A stretch of DNA of 64,000 nt. Origin: Sulfitobacter sp. DSM 110093. GTDB lineage: Bacteria; Pseudomonadota; Alphaproteobacteria; Rhodobacterales; Rhodobacteraceae. Positions 45,676-55,173 of this stretch are shown here, one piece after another. The translations under genes and the position numbers were made by a program. A model generated the notes under the pieces. The model saw only the letters and a program-made list of their open reading frames with translations. It did no database searches and had not been told where the DNA came from. How positions within the stretch are numbered: position 1 is the stretch's first letter; each line of letters starts with the position of its first letter. The stretch lies in contig NZ_CP085170.1 of the NCBI RefSeq assembly GCF_022788715.1, positions 62,001 through 126,000 on the forward strand, given 5' to 3'.

Positions 45676-47244
45676 ATGACATCAAATGTTGATGCCGTCA
45701 TCATCGGCGCGGGGCACAATAGCCTTGCTTGCGCCTGCCATCTGGCGGCGCAGGGCTGGCGTGTGGCGGTTTATGAGCAAGCGGGCGAACCGGGGGGTGC
45801 GGTCAAGTCGGGCGCCTATACGCAACCGGGGTTTCGGCATGACTGGGCGGCGATGAACCTGTCGCTCTTTGCGGGGTCAGCGTTCCATACGGACCACGGC
45901 GAAGAGCTTGCACGCCATGGGCTGGGCTTTGCGCCCACGGCGAACCCTTTTGCGAGCCTGTTTCCGGACGGGCGTTGGCTGGGCATTTCAAATGACCGCG
46001 CGCTAAACCGGGCGCGGATTGCTGGTTTCAGCGCGGCGGATGCCGAGGCGTGGGACCGGCTGAGCGATGATTTTCCTGCTGAGGCTGAGACAATTTTTGC
46101 CCTGCTTGGCAGCCCGATGCGGGCAACATCCCTCGCCAAACTCGGTTGGTCGACGCTCCGTAAACGCGGGGCGGGCGGCAGCCTTGACTTGGCGCAGTTT
46201 TTGATGATGTCGCCACGGGCTTGGTTGGATCAGACATTCGAAGATGATCGGGTAAAGGCCACTTTCGCCGCGTGGGGGATGCATCTGGATTTCGCCCCTG
46301 ACATCGCCGGTGGCGCGCTTTTCCCCTATCTCGAAGCTATGGCAGCACAGGCCTTTGGCATGGTGTTGGGCCAAGGCGGGGCCGATACAGTAACCCGCGC
46401 GATGGTACGGATGATCGAAGCGCGCGGCGGCAGCGTCACCTGCAACGCAGAGGTAACGGGCATCGAAGAGGCCGGTGGCCGGGCGACCGGGATCACACTT
46501 TTCGATGGTCGCTTTATTGGGGCCGACAAGGCGGTGATCGCCAATGTCGCGCCTTCGGCTCTGCTGCGCCTGACCGGAGGCAGCGGGGACGCGCGGCATG
46601 ATAGGGCGATGAAGTTCTTCCAACACGCGCCGGGTACGATGATGATCCATCTGGCGATGGACGCGCTGCCGAGCTGGCCTGCGGCTGAGTTGAACCGCTT
46701 TGCTTATGTGCATCTCGCCCCGTCGATGGACCAGATGGCGCGGACCTATGCGCAGGCCAAGGCCGGGATACTGCCGGATGAGCCGGTTATCGTTTGCGGT
46801 CAGCCGACAGTGGTGGACCCCGGCCGTGCACCAGAGGGGAAACATGTGCTTTGGCTTCAGGTCCGCATGGTGCCGGGGCAGATCCAAGGCGATGCCAAGG
46901 GTGAGATCGCGGCGCGGGATTGGGAGAGCGCCGCCGCGCCGATGGCTGAGCGCGCGCTTGATCTGCTGGAGCGCTACGCCCCCGGCACACGCGCCCGTAT
47001 CCTCGACCGCCATGTGGTGACACCCGCGATGCTGGAGGCCGACAACCCCAACCTCATTGGCGGCGATCAGGTCTGCGGCAGCCACCACCTGCATCAACAT
47101 TTCATGAACCGCCCCGCGCGCGGCTTTGCCGATGGCAGCACGCCGATCAGAGGGCTTTACCACACCGGTGCCGCTGTCTGGCCCGGAGGTGGCACGGGGG
47201 CGGGGCCCGGCACCCTGCTCGCCCGAAAACTCGCCGGAAAATAA
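45676..47244 (+). CDS. Phytoene desaturase/PYROXD2-like FAD oxidoreductase (B)
   Basis: A 522-residue paralogue of the divergent gene. Seen: AVIIGAGHNSLACACHLAAQGWRVAVYEQAGEPGGAV, then GFRHDWAAMNLSLFAGS and the C-terminal TPIRGLYHTGAAVWPGGGTGAGPG. It shares with A the VLWLQVRMVPGQIQGDAKGEI-type block and the NLIGGD motif, so the two genes come from one ancestor. AGGGAG and GGGAA precede the ATG at 45676. The importer binding-protein gene follows 41 bases later on the same strand, suggesting that imported compounds are oxidised by this pair (inference). Confidence 0.8.
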   Translation: MTSNVDAVIIGAGHNSLACACHLAAQGWRVAVYEQAGEPGGAVKSGAYTQPGFRHDWAAMNLSLFAGSAFHTDHGEELARHGLGFAPTANPFASLFPDGRWLGISNDRALNRARIAGFSAADAEAWDRLSDDFPAEAETIFALLGSPMRATSLAKLGWSTLRKRGAGGSLDLAQFLMMSPRAWLDQTFEDDRVKATFAAWGMHLDFAPDIAGGALFPYLEAMAAQAFGMVLGQGGADTVTRAMVRMIEARGGSVTCNAEVTGIEEAGGRATGITLFDGRFIGADKAVIANVAPSALLRLTGGSGDARHDRAMKFFQHAPGTMMIHLAMDALPSWPAAELNRFAYVHLAPSMDQMARTYAQAKAGILPDEPVIVCGQPTVVDPGRAPEGKHVLWLQVRMVPGQIQGDAKGEIAARDWESAAAPMAERALDLLERYAPGTRARILDRHVVTPAMLEADNPNLIGGDQVCGSHHLHQHFMNRPARGFADGSTPIRGLYHTGAAVWPGGGTGAGPGTLLARKLAGK

Positions 47245-47285
47245 CAAAAAACTAAAAATAACCAATTCTCAGGGAGAGAAAGACA

Positions 47286-48812
47286 ATGAAACTATCCAGA
47301 CGTAGCCTACTCAAGACCAGCGCCGCGGCGGCAACCTTTGCCACTGTCGGCCTGCCCAGCTTGGCCCAAGAGATCAATGAATTGGTCATCGCCTATAATG
47401 TCAACCTGCCCAGCTGGGATCCGACCGTTGGCCCTTCGGCTGTGAACCCGACGATCCAAGGCTTCTATCAGTCGATCTTTGATCTCTACATCCCGCAGAA
47501 CCCCGACCTGTCGTTTGGCCAAGGCTTAATCACCGATTATGGCTGGAACGACGATCAGACCAAAATTTGGATGGAGATCCGCGACGGGGTGACATGGCAC
47601 AACGGCGATCCTTTCACCGCCGAAGATGTTGCATGGTCGCTTGAGCGTGCCGCCAATGCCGAGACAGGCAACCCGATCCAATTTATCTGGGGCAAGGTCG
47701 AAAACATCACCGCCGAGGGCAACCGCGTTACCGCCGATGTGAAGGAATATGAGCCGACGTTCTTTAAGTGGATGTCATTCCTGACTGGCTATGTTCTGCC
47801 CAAGAAATACTATGAAGAAGTCGGCGCAGACGGGTTTGAGGCCGCGCCCATTGGCACCGGCCCCTATATGGTCGAGAAATTCGAGCGCAATGCGTTTGTC
47901 CGGCTCAAGGCTAACGAGAATTACTGGGGCGGCGCGCCTGCGTTCAAGAATGTGACGATCAAATTCGTGACCGACGCGGCCTCTCGCGTGGCAGAGATTG
48001 AATCGGGCAACAGCCATGTCACGCTCGAAGTGCCTTACGAAGAGTTCGACCGCTTGAAAGCCAAAGACGGTATCGAAGGTGTGGCCGAGCCGATTTCCGA
48101 CATCGGGATGATCTTCCTTAATGACATCGATGTGATGACCGACCCGAACGTGCGCAAAGCAGCAGCGCTGGCGATCGACAAGGGTCTTATCATTGAACGG
48201 CTGCTGTCGGGCTACGGTGTGGCAATCGACACGATGCAGACCCCAGACTATGCCGCCTATGATGAGACCATCACCGTCGGTCACGACATGGAAAAGGCCA
48301 AGGAACTACTGGCAGAGTCGGGCTATAGCGTCGATAATCCGGTGAAGTTCAAAATCCAGACCACTAAGGGCTTCAAGCCTAAGGATTACGAGATGGTGCA
48401 GGCCATTGTCGGGCTCTGGCGCAAGGTCGGGATCGAGGCCGAGATCGAGGTCTATGAGATCGCCAAACACTATGAACTGCGCGCGGCGGATACGCTGGCA
48501 CCGGCAGCCTTTTATAACTGGGGCAACTCGGTGGGTGATCCGACAACCTCGACCGGATTTGCCATGTTCGGGCCTTCACCGCATTCGGTTTGGGATGGGG
48601 AAGAGACCTTTAACATGATCCTGCCGCTTTGGGGCGAGAAGGACGAGGCCAAGCGCATCGAAGGTTGGAAAGCCGTTGACCGTCATATCGCGGAGAACGC
48701 GGAGGTGATCCCGCTGCTGCAATATGTCCAGCCGATCCTGCATGTCGCGGGCGTGAATGTGGTGCCGCACCGCTCAGGCGCGCTGCTGCCGCATCTGATG
48801 ACCCGCGCCTAA
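47286..48812 (+). CDS. Dpp-type ABC importer substrate-binding protein, Tat-exported
   Basis: A family 5 periplasmic binding protein of 508 residues. The N-terminus MKLSRRSLLKTSAAAATFATVGLPSLAQ has the twin-arginine motif SRRSLLK. The mature part includes DQTKIWMEIRDGVTWHNGDPFTAEDVAWSLERA, GTGPYMVEKFER and NVRKAAALAIDKGLIIERLL. It is 41 bases behind flavoprotein B, so co-transcription is likely. The ligand is unknown; this family takes peptides, nickel, sugars, opines and other small molecules. Confidence 0.88.
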   Translation: MKLSRRSLLKTSAAAATFATVGLPSLAQEINELVIAYNVNLPSWDPTVGPSAVNPTIQGFYQSIFDLYIPQNPDLSFGQGLITDYGWNDDQTKIWMEIRDGVTWHNGDPFTAEDVAWSLERAANAETGNPIQFIWGKVENITAEGNRVTADVKEYEPTFFKWMSFLTGYVLPKKYYEEVGADGFEAAPIGTGPYMVEKFERNAFVRLKANENYWGGAPAFKNVTIKFVTDAASRVAEIESGNSHVTLEVPYEEFDRLKAKDGIEGVAEPISDIGMIFLNDIDVMTDPNVRKAAALAIDKGLIIERLLSGYGVAIDTMQTPDYAAYDETITVGHDMEKAKELLAESGYSVDNPVKFKIQTTKGFKPKDYEMVQAIVGLWRKVGIEAEIEVYEIAKHYELRAADTLAPAAFYNWGNSVGDPTTSTGFAMFGPSPHSVWDGEETFNMILPLWGEKDEAKRIEGWKAVDRHIAENAEVIPLLQYVQPILHVAGVNVVPHRSGALLPHLMTRA

Positions 48813-48826
48813 CGCAAGCTGGATTT

Positions 48827-48852
48827 GACAGGGCGGCGTTTGTCGCCCCGTC
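48827..48852 (+). terminator. Intercistronic stem-loop between binding-protein and permease genes
   Basis: Arms 48827-48835 and 48844-48852 pair over nine bases with one A-C mismatch and an eight-base loop. It lies 14 bases after the binding-protein stop, with no T-run. Confidence 0.6.
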
Positions 48853-48873
48853 CCCCCAACCTTCAGAGGCAAA

Positions 48874-49884
48874 ATGACCCTATTGCGTAATATATTGATG
48901 CGGCTGCTCAGCACCGCCATCACGCTCTTTGGTGTGGCCGTGATCATCTTTGTGGTGATCCGTGTCGTGCCGGGCAACCCCATTGCCATGATGCTCCCCC
49001 CCGGCGCGACAGAGGCCGATATCGCCCGGCTTCAGGCGCAATATGGGTTTGATAAGTCGATCTTTGAGCAGTTCATGATCTGGCTGGGCGGGGTGGTTCA
49101 GGGTGATTTCGGCACATCGATCTCGCTGCGACAACCGGTGAGTTCGTTAGTGTTAAACCGTCTGCCCGCAACGCTGGAGCTAAGCATTGTCGCTTTGCTG
49201 ATTGCGGTGGTGATCGGAGGGACGATGGCGCTGACTGGCACGCGCTGGCGCAATACCCGCAAAGAGGGGGCCATTGACGTATCGTCCGGCATGGCGCTGT
49301 CGATCCCGGATTTCCTTTGGGGGCTGGTGTTGATCCTGCTCTTTGGCGTGCTCTGGCCGGTGTTTCATATTTCTGGCCGCATTTCCCCGGCACTCAACAT
49401 TGATTTCACCACCAATTTCTACCTTTTCGAAGCCCTGCTGCGGTTGCGTTTTGACGTGCTGGGCGACCTGATCGGCCACATGTTCATGCCCGCGCTGGCG
49501 CTGGCAATCCCATTGTCGGCGATCATCGCGCAGCTGCTCAAGCAAAGCCTGAAAGAAACCATGCATCTTGATTACGTTACCCTGTCGCGCACCCATGGCT
49601 ATGGCGAACACCATGTCATCACCCGCGATGCGCTGCCCAATGCAATTCTGCCGACGCTGACCTTGGTGGGGGTGCAGTTTACCTTTCTGATCGGCGGCAC
49701 TGTCATCATCGAGCGGCTGTTCAGCTACGAAGGCCTGGGCAATATGGCAATCGACGCTGTGATCAACCGCGACCTGCCGCTGATCCAAGGCATCGTGATC
49801 CTTTTTGCGCTGATTTTCACCCTCGTGAACCTAGCGGTCGACATGCTCTATGTCGTGCTGAACCCGAGGTTGCGCCATGCGTGA
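48874..49884 (+). CDS. Dpp-type ABC importer permease 1
   Basis: A 336-residue DppB-type permease. The N-terminal helix is LLSTAITLFGVAVIIFVVIRVVPGNP, a periplasmic segment follows (QYGFDKSIFEQFMIWLGGVVQGDFGTSI), and the EAA loop is YVTLSRTHGYGEHHVITRDALPNAILPTL, with a C-terminal GGTVIIERLFSYEGLG. It has an insert of about 25 residues after helix 3 compared with the DppB proteins at 7747 and 54255. Confidence 0.9.
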   Translation: MTLLRNILMRLLSTAITLFGVAVIIFVVIRVVPGNPIAMMLPPGATEADIARLQAQYGFDKSIFEQFMIWLGGVVQGDFGTSISLRQPVSSLVLNRLPATLELSIVALLIAVVIGGTMALTGTRWRNTRKEGAIDVSSGMALSIPDFLWGLVLILLFGVLWPVFHISGRISPALNIDFTTNFYLFEALLRLRFDVLGDLIGHMFMPALALAIPLSAIIAQLLKQSLKETMHLDYVTLSRTHGYGEHHVITRDALPNAILPTLTLVGVQFTFLIGGTVIIERLFSYEGLGNMAIDAVINRDLPLIQGIVILFALIFTLVNLAVDMLYVVLNPRLRHA

Positions 49885-50728
49885 TGCGAGAGGTGATGTA
49901 AAACGCCCCATCGGGCTGCGGCTTTGGCTATCGGGCGGTTGGCTGATCCTGCTGGTGTTGGCAGCTTTGCTGGCACCGTGGATCGCCCCGCAGGATCCGC
50001 TGGCGCAGGATCTCTTCACTTCACGCCTGCCGCCATTTTGGGAGGCAGGGGCCGAGCCGGGCTATTGGCTGGGGTCGGACTCACTGGGCCGCGATGTGCT
50101 GAGCCGTATCATTCATGGCGCGCGTCTGGCGCTGATTGTGGCGCTGGTGGCGGGCACGCTGACCTGCGTGATCGGCACGGGGTTGGGGTTGATCGCGGGC
50201 TACTATCGCGGCTGGCCGGATCGGATCATCAGCCGCTTTGTCGACATCTGGATGGCCTTCCCGCCGGTACTTTTCGCCATTCTGCTGATCGCGGTACTGG
50301 GCACCGGCCTCACCTCAATCATTATCGCCATCGTGGTGATCGACTGGACCCGTTTCGCCCGCGTGATCCGGGCCGAAGCGATGACCCAAGGCGCGATGGA
50401 TTATGTCGCCTCTGCCCAAGTCGCGGGGCGCAAACGGATGGGAACGATGCTAACCGAGATCTTGCCGAACGTGCTGCCCACGATCATTGCGCTTCTGACG
50501 CTAGAGATGGGCATTGCCGTAATCGTCGAAGCAATCCTGAGCTTCGTGAACCTGTCGATCTCGACCGATAGCCCCACGTGGGGGGGCATGATCTCCGAAG
50601 GGCGCACCTCGGTCCATCAGGCGTGGTGGGTGTTGGTCTTTCCGTTGGTCACGTTGTTTCTGACGGTGCTCAGCTTCTCTCAACTAGGCGAAGGGTTGAA
50701 AGACCGCTTTGATCCGGTGCTGCGATGA
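49877..50728 (+). CDS. Dpp-type ABC importer permease 2
   Basis: A 283-residue DppC-type permease. One N-terminal helix (SGGWLILLVLAALLAPWIAP) precedes WLGSDSLGRDVLSRIIHGARLAL, and the EAA loop is YVASAQVAGRKRMGTMLTEILPNVLPT. It overlaps the previous gene by eight bases and the next by ATGA. Confidence 0.9.
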   Translation: MRDARGDVKRPIGLRLWLSGGWLILLVLAALLAPWIAPQDPLAQDLFTSRLPPFWEAGAEPGYWLGSDSLGRDVLSRIIHGARLALIVALVAGTLTCVIGTGLGLIAGYYRGWPDRIISRFVDIWMAFPPVLFAILLIAVLGTGLTSIIIAIVVIDWTRFARVIRAEAMTQGAMDYVASAQVAGRKRMGTMLTEILPNVLPTIIALLTLEMGIAVIVEAILSFVNLSISTDSPTWGGMISEGRTSVHQAWWVLVFPLVTLFLTVLSFSQLGEGLKDRFDPVLR

Positions 50729-51594
50729 ATGCCTTTCTGGAAATCCGCAACCTCTGCGTCACGCTGAAAGGCGGCGCGCCGATCCTGCGCAATGTCTCGC
50801 TCAGCGTCTCGGCGGGGCAGGTGCATGGGCTGGTGGGCGAAAGCGGCGCGGGCAAGTCGATGATCGGCAAGGCCGTGCTGGGCACTTTGCCGCGTGCGCT
50901 TGCGGTGACGCGGGGCGAGATTTGGCTTGATGGGGTCGATCTGCAAACCCTGCGCCCGGCTGAACGTCGCCGCCGTATCGGCGCATCGGCGGCGCTGATC
51001 CCACAAGATCCGCTGACCGCACTCAACCCCGCGCGGCGCATTGGGCCGCAGATCACCCGGCGGTTGGTGGATATCCTCGGTTGGTCCCGCGTGGATGCTG
51101 AGGCGCGTGCGCTGGAGCTGTTGGCAGAGGTCCAGATCCCCGACCCGGCGCGCGTGATGCGCAGCTACCCGCATGAGCTATCGGGCGGCATGCGCCAGCG
51201 CATCCTGATTGCCGCCGCCTTTGCTGCCGAGCCGAAGCTCATTATCGCAGATGAGCCGACCACGGCCTTGGATGTGACGGTGCAAAAGCAGATCCTCCGA
51301 TTGATAGCCGACATGCAGACGCGCCATGGGACGGCGCTTTTGTTCGTGACCCACGACCTTGGCGTCGTGTCCAAGGTCTGCGACACGCTCAGCGTGCTTT
51401 ATGCAGGCAAGGTCGTGGAAGAGGCGCAGATGCGGCGGTTTTTCATGCATCCGATACATCCCTATTCCGCGGCACTCTTGGCGGCGACACCAAGTTACAA
51501 AGACCCCGAAGGGTCGCTGACCCCGGTGCAGCAATCGGTGATTGATCAGGTTGAGCGCGAAGTGACGGACCACGACCGGAGGGCGGGCCTTTGA
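50725..51594 (+). CDS. Dpp-type ABC importer ATPase 1
   Basis: A 289-residue ATPase. Walker A is GESGAGKSMIGKAVLG, signature LSGGMRQRILIAAAF, Walker B LIIADEPTTALDVT. It is shorter than the OppD-type proteins in this window because the C-terminal Cys-rich extension after PYSAALLAATPS is missing. Confidence 0.9.
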   Translation: MNAFLEIRNLCVTLKGGAPILRNVSLSVSAGQVHGLVGESGAGKSMIGKAVLGTLPRALAVTRGEIWLDGVDLQTLRPAERRRRIGASAALIPQDPLTALNPARRIGPQITRRLVDILGWSRVDAEARALELLAEVQIPDPARVMRSYPHELSGGMRQRILIAAAFAAEPKLIIADEPTTALDVTVQKQILRLIADMQTRHGTALLFVTHDLGVVSKVCDTLSVLYAGKVVEEAQMRRFFMHPIHPYSAALLAATPSYKDPEGSLTPVQQSVIDQVEREVTDHDRRAGL

Positions 51595-52385
51595 TGTACC
51601 AAGTGAGAGACTTGCGGCTGTCTTTTCCCGACATGACCCGCAAACCGTTGTTCGGCGCGGCCCCACGGATCGAAATCCTGCGCGGGCTCAGTTTCGATGT
51701 GCCGAAAGGTGCCGTACTTGGCATCGTCGGCGGATCGGGTTCGGGCAAATCCACATTGGGCCGCGCCATGCTGCGGCTGTTGGAGCCGACGGGCGGCAGC
51801 ATCATCTTCAACGGGCGCGACATTACCCATTTGGAGGAGGACGCCATGCGCCCGATGCGTGCGCAGATGCAGATGATTTTTCAAGACCCGATGTCCTCGC
51901 TCAACCCGCGTCGGCAGGTGGGGGGCATCATCGCCGGTCCGCTGCGGGTGCAGGGGCATGACGGCATCCCCGCCAAGGTGACAGAGGCGCTGGACATGGT
52001 GGGGCTGCCGCGCAGTTTCGCCAATCGCTATCCCCATGAACTCTCAGGCGGGCAGCGGCAACGTGTCGGCATCGCGCGCGCCATTGCGCTCAGGCCCGAG
52101 TTCATTCTCGCGGATGAGATCGTCTCAGGGCTTGATGTATCCTCGCAGGCGCAGGTGCTGAACCTCTTGCAGGAACTGGTGCGCGAACTGGGGCTGACCT
52201 TGGCCTTTATCAGCCATGATATGTCGGTGATCCGGCGGCTTTGTGATCAGATCATCGTGCTCTATCAGGGGGAGATTGTGGAGCAGGCGCAAACCGCAGA
52301 TCTCTTTGCCGCGCCACAGGCGGAATACACACGCAAATTGCTGGATGCGATTCCGTTGCCTGACCCGGATCAAGTCTGGGTCTGA
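51594..52385 (+). CDS. Dpp-type ABC importer ATPase 2
   Basis: A 263-residue ATPase. Walker A is GGSGSGKSTLGRAML, signature LSGGQRQRVGIARAI, Walker B FILADEIVSGLDVSSQ, where DEIVS replaces DEPTS. It also lacks the C-terminal Cys-rich extension. The ATG at 51594 overlaps the previous stop (TGATG). Last gene of the flavoprotein-importer unit. Confidence 0.9.
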   Translation: MYQVRDLRLSFPDMTRKPLFGAAPRIEILRGLSFDVPKGAVLGIVGGSGSGKSTLGRAMLRLLEPTGGSIIFNGRDITHLEEDAMRPMRAQMQMIFQDPMSSLNPRRQVGGIIAGPLRVQGHDGIPAKVTEALDMVGLPRSFANRYPHELSGGQRQRVGIARAIALRPEFILADEIVSGLDVSSQAQVLNLLQELVRELGLTLAFISHDMSVIRRLCDQIIVLYQGEIVEQAQTADLFAAPQAEYTRKLLDAIPLPDPDQVWV

Positions 52386-52544
52386 CAGGTAAAAATTATT
52401 GACGATAAGGCTGGTGCTGAGTTTCTTGCTCGGCGCTATGCCGCCGTCTTTGGCTTACGCGAGGCAACGTCTTGCATGTACTCTCTGTTTTCGATTGATT
52501 ACTTTTCAATCAGAACACGAACTTCCAAACAACGGAGAGTCACC

Positions 52545-54161
52545 ATGAAATTTCGCACCACACTTGCATCCTCTGCACTGGCGCTCGGCCTTGCCTTTCA
52601 GGCGCAGGCCGCCGATGTGCCTGAGGGCGTGAACCTTGCCGAAGATCAAAACTACACCTTCTGGCTGCTCGACGCGATCAAGTCGATGGACCCGCAGATC
52701 AACACCGATGTCGAAGGTTCTGACGTGCTGCGCAACCTTTTTGAGGGGCTGTATAACGAAGACGGCAACGGCGAACTGGTGCCGGGTGTGGCGCTGGATC
52801 ATGAGGTTTCCGAAGACGGTAAAACCTATACCTTCAACCTGCGCAAGGATGCCAAGTGGTCGAACGGTGAGCCGGTCACCGCAAACGATTTCGTCTATTC
52901 TTGGCGCCGCTTGGCTGACCCAGCGACCGCGTCGGAATACGCCTGGTACATGGAGCTGATGCAGGTCGAAAACGCGCCTGAAATCATCGCAGGCGACACA
53001 TCCGCCGAAGATCTGGGCATCCGCGCGGTCGACGATCACACTCTTGAGGTCAAGATCACCACGCCGCTGCCCTATTTCCCGCAAATGTTGGTGCATGGCT
53101 CAATCTTCCCCGTGCTGCAAAGTGCGGTCGAAGAACATGGCGATGACTGGACCGATGCGGGCACATTGGTCGGCAACGGCGCCTATAAACTGGTCGAGCA
53201 TCAGTTGGGCGAACGTGTCGTGATGGAGAAGAGCGACACCTATTGGGATGCCGACAACGTGGTGATGGAAACGATCACCGCGCTGACCATCAATGACGTG
53301 AACCAAGCGCTGACCCGCTATCTGGCAGGTGAGCTGGACCGCGTGGATATCCCCGCCGGGCAGTACCCGCGCCTGAAGAAAGAGTACCCCGAACAGGCGG
53401 TCTCAACCCCCTATAACTGCTCTTACATCTATATGCTGAACGTGGGCGAGAAGGGGCCGGAGGCGTTGAAAAACGTCAATGTGCGCAAAGCATTGGCTTA
53501 TGCCATCGACCGCGACATTATCGTGGAGCGTATTTTGCAAGGCGGGCAAAAGCCGTCTTACAACTGGACCCATTGGGCGATTGCGGATTTCGAACGTCCC
53601 GAGTTGGATTGGGCCGACAATATGGATCAAGCGCAGCGCGTGGAGAAAGCCAAGGAATTGCTGGCCGAAGCAGGCTATGGCCCCGACAATCCACTTGATC
53701 TGACGCTGCAATATAACACGTCGGAAGATCACAAAAAGATCGCCATCGCGGCCTCGCAGATGCTCAAGCAGATCGGCGTGAACCTCACGCTGGATAACTA
53801 CGAGTGGAAGGTCCACACCGACCGGATGCAGAACCAGGACTACGATATGGCGCGCTATGCGTGGTGCGGGGACTACAACGAAGCGTCGACCTACCTCGAT
53901 CTGCTGACCTCTTATTCGGGCCACAACAACGGCGAGTTCTATAATGACGCCTATGACAAGCTCATGAAGGACAGCAAAACCGCCGAAGACCCGCAGCCGC
54001 TTTACAAAGACGCGGAGCGCATCTTGGCTGAGGAAATGCCGATCATTCCGATCTACCACTATGCTAACGTCGACATGATCGCGGAAGACATCGAAGGTCT
54101 GCCCGAGAACAACGTGAACAACACGTGGTACGGCAAAGACCTCTATCGTACCGCAGAGTAA
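52545..54161 (+). CDS. oppA: Oligopeptide-binding protein OppA
   Basis: A 538-residue periplasmic family 5 binding protein. The signal peptide is MKFRTTLASSALALGLAFQAQA, cut near residue 22. The mature part has YSWRRLADPATASEYAWYM, PYFPQMLVHGSIFPV, VGNGAYKLVEHQLGERVVMEKSDTYW and NVRKALAYAIDRDIIVERIL, which follow the E. coli OppA pattern closely, so oligopeptides are the likely ligand. GGAGAG precedes the ATG. The 160-base gap upstream (52386-52544) should carry the operon promoter, but I see no clear -35/-10 pair. Confidence 0.92.
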   Translation: MKFRTTLASSALALGLAFQAQAADVPEGVNLAEDQNYTFWLLDAIKSMDPQINTDVEGSDVLRNLFEGLYNEDGNGELVPGVALDHEVSEDGKTYTFNLRKDAKWSNGEPVTANDFVYSWRRLADPATASEYAWYMELMQVENAPEIIAGDTSAEDLGIRAVDDHTLEVKITTPLPYFPQMLVHGSIFPVLQSAVEEHGDDWTDAGTLVGNGAYKLVEHQLGERVVMEKSDTYWDADNVVMETITALTINDVNQALTRYLAGELDRVDIPAGQYPRLKKEYPEQAVSTPYNCSYIYMLNVGEKGPEALKNVNVRKALAYAIDRDIIVERILQGGQKPSYNWTHWAIADFERPELDWADNMDQAQRVEKAKELLAEAGYGPDNPLDLTLQYNTSEDHKKIAIAASQMLKQIGVNLTLDNYEWKVHTDRMQNQDYDMARYAWCGDYNEASTYLDLLTSYSGHNNGEFYNDAYDKLMKDSKTAEDPQPLYKDAERILAEEMPIIPIYHYANVDMIAEDIEGLPENNVNNTWYGKDLYRTAE

Positions 54162-54172
54162 CCTCTCGACAT

Positions 54173-54208
54173 TCGGGCAGCCCGGCGGTTAAGGCACGGG
54201 CTGCCCGA
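54173..54208 (+). terminator. Intercistronic stem-loop between oppA and oppB
   Basis: Perfect 12-base arms (54173-54184 and 54197-54208) with a 12-base loop, followed by TTCTATTC. It is the strongest hairpin in the window and lies 12 bases after the oppA stop; partial termination plus protection of oppA mRNA is likely. Confidence 0.75.
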
Positions 54209-54254
54209 TTCTATTCTATACCCCCACAACCCCCGTATCCGGAGCGCACGCCTC

Positions 54255-55172
54255 TTGCTCAGCTACATTCTCAAGCGCCTTGCGATTGCGATCCCGACAC
54301 TTTTGGTGTTGATCGTGATTTCCTTCCTGCTGATGCATTCCGCCCCCGGCGGGCCGTTCACATCCGAGCGGGAATTACCGCCGCAGGTGCTGGCCAACCT
54401 CAACGCGAAATACGGGTTGGATGATCCGTTGTGGAAACAGATCGGCAGCTATGTCTGGGGCATTGTTTCTGACTTCGATTTCGGGCCGAGCTTTGTCTAC
54501 AAAGACCGTTCGGTGAATGAGATCATCGCCCAAGGTTTCCCGATCACGCTGACCTATGGGCTGTTGTCCTTTGCCGTGGCGGTGATCGTCGGCGTTGGCC
54601 TTGGCGTGGCCGCAGCGGTGCGGCACAACTCACTGCTCGATTATGTCGCGGTTGGGGTTTCCATCGGGGCGCAGGTCTTGCCGAATTTCGTCATGGCGCC
54701 GATCTTGGTGCTGGTCTTTACGCTCTGGCTTGGTTGGTTGCCCGGTGGTGGCTGGCAGGGGCCGGAATACTGGATCATGCCGGTGATTGCGCTGTCGACT
54801 TCTTTCATGGCCTCGATTGCTCGGATCACCCGCTCGTCGATGCTTGAGGTGCTGACCTCGAACCACATCCGCACCGCGCGGGCCAAGGGGCTGCCCGAAC
54901 GCCGGGTGATCCTGCGCCATGCGCTGAAACCCGCGATGCTGCCGGTGATTTCATATCTGGGACCGGCCTTCGTGGCGATGATCACCGGCTCTGTGGTGGT
55001 CGATATTTACTTCTCCACCGGCGGCATCGGCAAGGCTTTCGTCGATTCAGCGCTCAACCGCGATTACGCGGTGATGATGGGCGTGACGATCCTCGTTGGG
55101 GCGCTGACCATCTTCTTCAACCTCGTGGTCGATATCCTTTACGGGTGGATCGACCCCAAGATCCGGTACTGA
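54255..55172 (+). CDS. oppB: Oligopeptide permease OppB
   Basis: A 305-residue inner-membrane permease. The N-terminus ILKRLAIAIPTLLVLIVISFLLMHSAPGGPF with ERELPPQVLANLNAKYGLDDPLWKQ is diagnostic of OppB. The EAA loop is HIRTARAKGLPERRVILRHALKPA and the C-terminal signature GSVVVDIYFSTGGIGKAF. The start is TTG at 54255 with GGAG about eleven bases upstream; no ATG fits before the first helix. Confidence 0.92.
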   Translation: MLSYILKRLAIAIPTLLVLIVISFLLMHSAPGGPFTSERELPPQVLANLNAKYGLDDPLWKQIGSYVWGIVSDFDFGPSFVYKDRSVNEIIAQGFPITLTYGLLSFAVAVIVGVGLGVAAAVRHNSLLDYVAVGVSIGAQVLPNFVMAPILVLVFTLWLGWLPGGGWQGPEYWIMPVIALSTSFMASIARITRSSMLEVLTSNHIRTARAKGLPERRVILRHALKPAMLPVISYLGPAFVAMITGSVVVDIYFSTGGIGKAFVDSALNRDYAVMMGVTILVGALTIFFNLVVDILYGWIDPKIRY

Positions 55173-55173
55173 C

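Noticed and set aside
44013..47244. Carotenoid biosynthesis assignment for the two flavoproteins
   Set aside because: They share the fold of phytoene desaturases, but no crtB, crtE or other carotenoid gene is near and the neighbour is an importer operon.
46003..47265. Open frame of 420 codons opposite flavoprotein B
   Set aside because: The flavoprotein has clear FAD motifs and a paralogue; the opposite frame has none.
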